A stretch of 64,000 nt of DNA from the NCBI RefSeq assembly GCF_003713065.1, contig NZ_CP033433.1:5109501-5173500 (forward strand). The letters run 5' to 3'. The position numbers and the translations under genes are program-made. This document shows positions 59,576-64,000 of the stretch, in pieces. The notes beneath the pieces are model-generated. The model saw only the letters and a list, made by a program, of their open reading frames with translations, searched no databases and was not told the DNA's origin. Position 1 is the first letter of the stretch, and each line of letters begins with the position of its first letter. The DNA comes from Cohnella candidum (lineage in GTDB: Bacteria; Bacillota; Bacilli; Paenibacillales; Paenibacillaceae).

Positions 59576-61171
59576 ATGAACATGCTTCTGGTAGACGACG
59601 AGGTTCATGCGCTGGAGGGCCTTCGCGACGCTCTGGATTGGGACGGCTTGGGCATATCGTCCGTTTTCACGGCCAACAATATCCGTCAGGCCAAGGAAGT
59701 GTTCGAGAACGAATCCGTCGACATCATGATCTGCGATATCGAGATGCCGGAAGGAAGCGGCCTGGAGCTGCTCGCTTGGGTGAAGGAGTTTCACCCGAGG
59801 GTGGAAACCATCATCCTGACCTGCCACGCGGAGTTTACCTACGCCAAGAGGGCGATTCAGCTCGGCGGCCTTGAGTATTTGCTGAAGCCGGTTCCGTATG
59901 ATGAGCTGTCCGAGGCGGTCGGCAAGGCGAAGGATCTGCTGCTCGACAAGCAAGTCCGGGAGAGCCATCACAAGAACAGCGAGCTGTGGGAGAAGAACAA
60001 ACCGCTCGTGATGGAGCGTTTTTGGCATGACGTCCTTCATGGTTCAATTCCGCCGGAAAGCCGGGCACTGGAAGAAGCGGCGGCGTCGCGGAACATCGTT
60101 TTGCCGGACTCCGAGCAATACGTTCCCGTTCTCGTCGGTCTCCAACGGGAAGTAGACGGCGGTTCCGCGGAGCATAAGCTCAAAGAAGCCGCTGCGTCTT
60201 ATGTCTCGGAACGATTCGTCGAAGTTTTTTCCGTCGCTCACGACGCGAAGTCGCTGGTCATAATCAACCCGCTGCAGCGGGATGTACCGTATGACCCTGA
60301 GTCCCTGCGGAGCGCATGCAAAGGTTTTATCGCTTACTGCCGGGAGACTTGCGATTGGGACCTGTCTTGTTACGTAGGCCAAGCCGGTCCGATGACGGAC
60401 TTGCACGAATCGTTCGAGCGCTTAAAACAAGGGATGAAGTCGAACGTCGCCATGCTGAATAAGGTGTTCATGCCCGGAGAAACCGCCGCGTCCAATCGGA
60501 CGGTTCAACTGCCGGACGGCCGGCTGTGGAAGGTCATGCTCCAGGAGGGCAAAACGCAGCTTCTCCTGCAGGACTCGGAAAGTTTCCTGCACCGCTTGGT
60601 CGACGAGAAAGCGTTGGATTCGGACATGCTTCACCGGTTTTATCACCATTTTCTCGAAGCCCTCTATTTGTCGTTGAACGAAAAAGGCATCCATGCGGAA
60701 GAACTGTACCGGGACAAAACCTCCGTGGACATAACCGCCCGTTCGACGTCTTCCCTGGAAGACATGAAGCGCTGGCTCCGGCACGTGACCGAGAAGGCCG
60801 AAACCTATTTGAACGTGGAGCAAAAACCGGAGATGGTGATCGAACGCATCAAGACCCACATCCGGAACCATCTGGACAAAGAGCTGACCCGGAACGATAT
60901 CGCGCAGCACGTCTTCCTGAATCCGGATTACATTTCGCGTCTGTTCCGCAAGAAAACGGGCTTGTCTCTCACCGAATATACCGCGCAGCTGCGAGTGGAG
61001 ATCGCCAAGGACCTGCTGCAGAAAACCGACATGTCGGTGCAGTCAATCGCGGCCCGGGTCGGGTACACGAACTTCTCCTATTTCTCGAAAATGTTCAAAC
61101 AAGCCACCGACATGAACCCCGTCGATTATCGGCGTTCACATGCCGACCCTCAAAACCGGAGGTCAGATTAG
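59576..61171 (+). CDS. AraC-type response regulator, YesN family (locus 3)
   Basis: 531 residues. The receiver has MLLVDDEV, phospho-acceptor Asp54 in MICDIEMPEGSG, and Lys in YLLKPVPYDEL. The C-terminal AraC pair is TRNDIAQHVFLNPDYISRLF and VQSIAARVGYTNFSYFSKMF. AAGGAGGT (59559-59566) precedes the ATG. It probably controls the binding-protein/permease operon 94 bp downstream. No copy of the 15-bp motif of locus 2 is present there, so the two regulators have different sites. Confidence 0.93.
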   Translation: MNMLLVDDEVHALEGLRDALDWDGLGISSVFTANNIRQAKEVFENESVDIMICDIEMPEGSGLELLAWVKEFHPRVETIILTCHAEFTYAKRAIQLGGLEYLLKPVPYDELSEAVGKAKDLLLDKQVRESHHKNSELWEKNKPLVMERFWHDVLHGSIPPESRALEEAAASRNIVLPDSEQYVPVLVGLQREVDGGSAEHKLKEAAASYVSERFVEVFSVAHDAKSLVIINPLQRDVPYDPESLRSACKGFIAYCRETCDWDLSCYVGQAGPMTDLHESFERLKQGMKSNVAMLNKVFMPGETAASNRTVQLPDGRLWKVMLQEGKTQLLLQDSESFLHRLVDEKALDSDMLHRFYHHFLEALYLSLNEKGIHAEELYRDKTSVDITARSTSSLEDMKRWLRHVTEKAETYLNVEQKPEMVIERIKTHIRNHLDKELTRNDIAQHVFLNPDYISRLFRKKTGLSLTEYTAQLRVEIAKDLLQKTDMSVQSIAARVGYTNFSYFSKMFKQATDMNPVDYRRSHADPQNRRSD

Positions 61172-61220
61172 AGCTAGGAACACGTCAGACCGCAGGTAGA
61201 GTCACCATGGCCTCCTGTCC

Positions 61221-61226
61221 TACAAT
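61221..61226 (+). promoter_or_regulatory. -10 box of the locus 3 transporter operon
   Basis: TACAAT at 61221-61226 in the 94-bp gap before the binding-protein gene. No consensus -35 is found 16-18 bp upstream, as at the other two transporter promoters. Confidence 0.45.
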
Positions 61227-61265
61227 CAACTCAGATTCACAAAACGAACGCGTGGGGGCTCAGGT

Positions 61266-62783
61266 ATGAACAGATTTCGCAAGGTTGTAAGCGGTTTATC
61301 GTTCGTGTTGGCGCTGATGCTGGTACTGTCGGCATGCGGCGGCGGATCCAAGTCGGAATCCTCCGGTTCCGGTTCGGCATCGGCTTCCGCGGATAACGGC
61401 AAGACAGCCGAGCTCGTGATGCCTTTCTTCGTCTTGAACGGCGTACCGAAAGACATCCAACTGGTCAACGACGAAATCAACAAAATCACGAAAGAGAAAA
61501 TCAACGCGACCGTGAAGCTGCTGCCGATCAGCTACGGAACCTACGCGCAGCAGACGAACCTGATGCTGACGGGCGACGAGCAAGTCGACTTGATGGTCGT
61601 CGGTACCTGGTTCAACTACACCACCCAGGTGGCGAAAAATCAGCTGCAGCCGATCGACGATTTGCTCCAGAAATACGGCCAAGACGTCGTGAAGACGCTC
61701 GGCGATAAATACGTTTCCGCCGGCAAGGTCAAAGGCAAAACCTACGGCGTCGCCACGATGCGCGACCTCGCCGACGAGTACGGACTTGTCGTTCCGCAGG
61801 AAATCCTCGACAAGAACGGCGTCAAGGCGGAAGACATCAAGACGTTCGACGACGTGGAGAAGTTGCTCGCCGCGATCAAAAAGAACGACCCGAACTCGAC
61901 TCCTCTGGTGCCGTTCGGCCCCGGCGATTCCCTGCTCGACAACTACATGACTTACGACAACCTGGGCGATAAGCTCGGCGTACTGAAAGGCGACGCGACG
62001 GATCTCAAAGTCGTCAACTGGTTCGAGCAGCCGGAATATGCCGCCCTGCTGAACAAAGTAAGAAGCTGGTATCAAGCCGGTTACATCATGAAGGATGCGG
62101 CAACGAACAAAGACAGCGGACTTGAGCTCGTGAAAGCAGGCCGCGGCGACGTCCTGCTGACCCGGATCAAGCCGGGCTACGCGGAACAAGAATCCCGTCT
62201 GATCGGCAAGAAGGTCGTCACGATCCCGCTGCTCCAGCCGCAAGCACGGACGAGCTCCGTCGCGAACATGATGTGGGGCATCCCGCGCAACTCCAAATAC
62301 CCGGAGAAAGCGATGCAGCTGCTCAACCTGATGTTCACGGACACCAATGTAGCCAACCTGCTCGCTTGGGGCATCGAAGGCAAGCATTACGTCGTGAACT
62401 CGGACGGAACGGCCGGATACCCGCAAGGCGTCGACCAGAACAACAGCGGGTACAACCTGAACCAAGGCTGGATGTTCGGCAACCAGTTCCTGACTCACGT
62501 ATGGCAAGGGGATTCTACCGACCTGTGGAAGCAATTGCAGGCGTTTAACGACTCTGCCGTCCAATCGAAAGCGCTCGGCTTCACGTTCGACCAAACCCCG
62601 GTAAAAACGGAAGTCGCGGCGGTGCAGAACGTGCTCAACCAATACAAGATGGCGCTCGAGTGGGGCACCGTAGACCCGGCCAAAGTGCTGCCGGAATTCA
62701 ACAAGAAGCTTAAAGACGCTGGCCTCGAAAAAATCATCACGGAAAAACAAAAACAGCTGGACGAGTGGGCAGCCTCCAAGTAA
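61266..62783 (+). CDS. Substrate-binding lipoprotein with DUF3502-type C-terminus (locus 3)
   Basis: 505 residues. Lipobox LVLSACGGG, then a Ser/Gly/Ala linker and a large binding domain. The C-terminal part (FDQTPVKTEVAAVQNVLNQY, DAGLEKIITEKQKQLDEW) matches the DUF3502 pattern of Paenibacillus sugar-binding proteins. It would present an oligosaccharide to the LplB-type permease that follows. The ATG follows GTGGGGGCTCAGGT, a moderate site. A GC-rich hairpin separates it from the permease gene. Confidence 0.92.
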   Translation: MNRFRKVVSGLSFVLALMLVLSACGGGSKSESSGSGSASASADNGKTAELVMPFFVLNGVPKDIQLVNDEINKITKEKINATVKLLPISYGTYAQQTNLMLTGDEQVDLMVVGTWFNYTTQVAKNQLQPIDDLLQKYGQDVVKTLGDKYVSAGKVKGKTYGVATMRDLADEYGLVVPQEILDKNGVKAEDIKTFDDVEKLLAAIKKNDPNSTPLVPFGPGDSLLDNYMTYDNLGDKLGVLKGDATDLKVVNWFEQPEYAALLNKVRSWYQAGYIMKDAATNKDSGLELVKAGRGDVLLTRIKPGYAEQESRLIGKKVVTIPLLQPQARTSSVANMMWGIPRNSKYPEKAMQLLNLMFTDTNVANLLAWGIEGKHYVVNSDGTAGYPQGVDQNNSGYNLNQGWMFGNQFLTHVWQGDSTDLWKQLQAFNDSAVQSKALGFTFDQTPVKTEVAAVQNVLNQYKMALEWGTVDPAKVLPEFNKKLKDAGLEKIITEKQKQLDEWAASK

Positions 62784-62812
62784 CGGACGTTTGACCGTTA
62801 CCGGAAAGGCGG

Positions 62813-62835
62813 CGGGCCTCCATCGCGGAGGCCCG
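62813..62835 (+). other. Intergenic hairpin between binding-protein and permease genes (locus 3)
   Basis: CGGGCCTCC (62813-62821) pairs perfectly with GGAGGCCCG (62827-62835), 5-base loop, no T run. It occupies the same place as the hairpin at 5268-5323 in locus 1. Confidence 0.65.
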
Positions 62836-62860
62836 TTCGACCCCCAGGAAGGAGGAGCCT

Positions 62861-63793
62861 ATGGGTTTGACCGTATGGCAACGAGTGCTGAGGAACGTCT
62901 CCCGGAACAAAGCCATGTACTTGATGGTTCTCCCAGGAATCCTCTACTTGCTGATCAACAACTATTTGCCGATGCTTGGCCTCGTCATCGCATTCAAAGA
63001 CGTCGATTTCGCCATAGGCATCCTGCACAGCGACTGGATCGGTTTTAAAAATTTTGAATATTTGTTCAAAACGTCGGACGCGTGGATCATCACGCGCAAT
63101 ACGATCGGCTACAACGCCGTGTTCATCGTCGTGAACTTCGTGTTCTCCATCACCATCGCGATTTTCCTGAATGAGATCACTTCGAAGTTTTTCTCGCGTT
63201 TCTACCAGAGCGTGCTGCTGCTTCCTTATCTGATTTCCATGATCATCGTCAGCTACCTCGTATTCGCTCTGCTAAGCTCGGATACGGGCATGATGAACCA
63301 CACGATTCTCCCGATGCTCGGCATCCATGAGATTTCCTGGTATAACGAATCGGTCTACTGGCCATTCATTCTCGTGTTCGTCAACCTATGGAAAAACGCC
63401 GGTTTCCTGTGCGTCGTATTCCTGGCGGCGATCATCAGCATCGACAAAGAATATTACGAGGCCGCGACGCTGGACGGAGCCTCCAAATGGAGACAGATCC
63501 GCACGATCACGATTCCGCTCATCTCGCCCGTTATCGTCATGATGCTGCTTCTCCAGATCGGGCGCATTTTCTACGCGGATTTCGGACTGTTCTTCCAGGT
63601 TCCGATGGAATCGGGTCCGATCATGAACGCGACCAACGTTATCGATACGTACGTCTACCGCGGATTGATGCAGATCGGGGATATCGGAATGTCGGCGGCC
63701 GCGGGCTGCTACCAGTCCATCGTCGGTTTCCTTCTCGTCCTTCTCTCGAACTACGTCGTACGCAAGATCAACAAAGACCACGCATTGTTCTGA
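62861..63793 (+). CDS. ABC transporter permease, LplB type (locus 3)
   Basis: 310 residues, six predicted membrane segments. N-terminal MYLMVLPGILYLLINNYLPM, EAA loop YEAATLDGASKWRQIRTITI, C-terminal IVGFLLVLLSNYVVRKINKD. GGAAGGAGG lies just upstream of the ATG. It follows the binding-protein gene after the hairpin and is 13 bp from the next permease. Confidence 0.95.
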   Translation: MGLTVWQRVLRNVSRNKAMYLMVLPGILYLLINNYLPMLGLVIAFKDVDFAIGILHSDWIGFKNFEYLFKTSDAWIITRNTIGYNAVFIVVNFVFSITIAIFLNEITSKFFSRFYQSVLLLPYLISMIIVSYLVFALLSSDTGMMNHTILPMLGIHEISWYNESVYWPFILVFVNLWKNAGFLCVVFLAAIISIDKEYYEAATLDGASKWRQIRTITIPLISPVIVMMLLLQIGRIFYADFGLFFQVPMESGPIMNATNVIDTYVYRGLMQIGDIGMSAAAGCYQSIVGFLLVLLSNYVVRKINKDHALF

Positions 63794-63806
63794 AAGGAGC
63801 GCGACC

Positions 63807-64000
63807 ATGACCCAACAAAACCGACTCATTCAATGGACGGCGCACGTCTTCCTCATGCTGATCGCGCTCGCGTGCATCCTTCCGTTCCTGCTGCTGTTCA
63901 TGAGTTCGATCGCCGACGAGCAAGCGATCATCCGCGACGGTTACTCCTTGTTTCCGTCGGCGTTCAGCGGCGAGGCGTATCGGTACCTGGCGCGGGAATC
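63807..64000 (+). CDS. ABC transporter permease, LplC/YtcP type, partial (locus 3)
   Basis: The first 64 codons of a second permease; the gene runs off the window. It shows a membrane segment (VFLMLIALACILPFLLLFMS) followed by SSIADEQAIIRDGYSLFPSA, the typical N-terminus of MalG/LplC-type subunits. AAAGGAG (63793-63799) precedes ATG 63807. Confidence 0.92.
   Translation, partial: MTQQNRLIQWTAHVFLMLIALACILPFLLLFMSSIADEQAIIRDGYSLFPSAFSGEAYRYLARE

Overview
The window is GC-rich chromosomal DNA from a Gram-positive, spore-forming bacterium of the Paenibacillaceae (Paenibacillus or Cohnella type). Pointers are the many YesM/YesN-type two-component pairs next to LplB/YtcP-type sugar permeases, SLH-anchored surface proteins, a bacilliredoxin, a YneF protein, a KinB-like kinase, AAGGAGG ribosome binding sites and cre-like catabolite sites. 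No rRNA, tRNA, transposase, prophage or CRISPR array was seen.

Layout. (1) 1-10978: carbohydrate locus 1, with sensor kinase, AraC-type response regulator, lipoprotein binding protein, two permeases, a GH51-type arabinofuranosidase and a GH2 hydrolase. (2) 10987-18741: a secreted Hcp-fold protein, quinone oxidoreductase, ArsR regulator, the divergent xylR / xylAB xylose genes with operator and cre, an SDR and a small unknown. (3) 18984-34689: carbohydrate locus 2, with kinase, regulator, two permeases, binding protein and then two large secreted enzymes, both recognised as GH87 (alpha-1,3-glucanase / mycodextranase type). The first is a 2092-residue SLH-anchored giant with seven repeats. A 15-bp motif lies at the same distance from the -10 box of both transporter promoters. 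(4) 34712-49705: mostly housekeeping and stress genes (BaiN-like flavoprotein, KinB-like kinase, small proteins, bacilliredoxin, nadE, acpS, AraC regulator, mutY, sodA, GNAT, DUF402, signal peptidase, queG, HD-GYP, yneF, folE, Gfo/Idh/MocA oxidoreductase). (5) 49768-54422: an accessory-looking island, an SLH surface-protein gene broken by an in-frame TAG, lower in GC in its 3' half and flanked on both sides by arrays of roughly 50-bp repeats. (6) 54453-57652: an extended superoxide dismutase, a membrane-anchored alpha/beta hydrolase and an IclR regulator. (7) 57813-64000: carbohydrate locus 3, with kinase, regulator, DUF3502-type binding protein, permease and a second permease cut by the window end.

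How it fits together. Each carbohydrate locus pairs a membrane sensor and AraC-type regulator with an ABC importer of the CUT1 type that lacks its own ATPase. In this group a shared MsmX-like ATPase normally serves such importers. Locus 2 reads as a complete sense, degrade at the surface, import module for an alpha-1,3-linked glucan. Locus 1 looks aimed at an arabinose-containing oligosaccharide. Several cre-like sites suggest CcpA control. Functions are assigned from motifs and remembered family features only; no database search was run.
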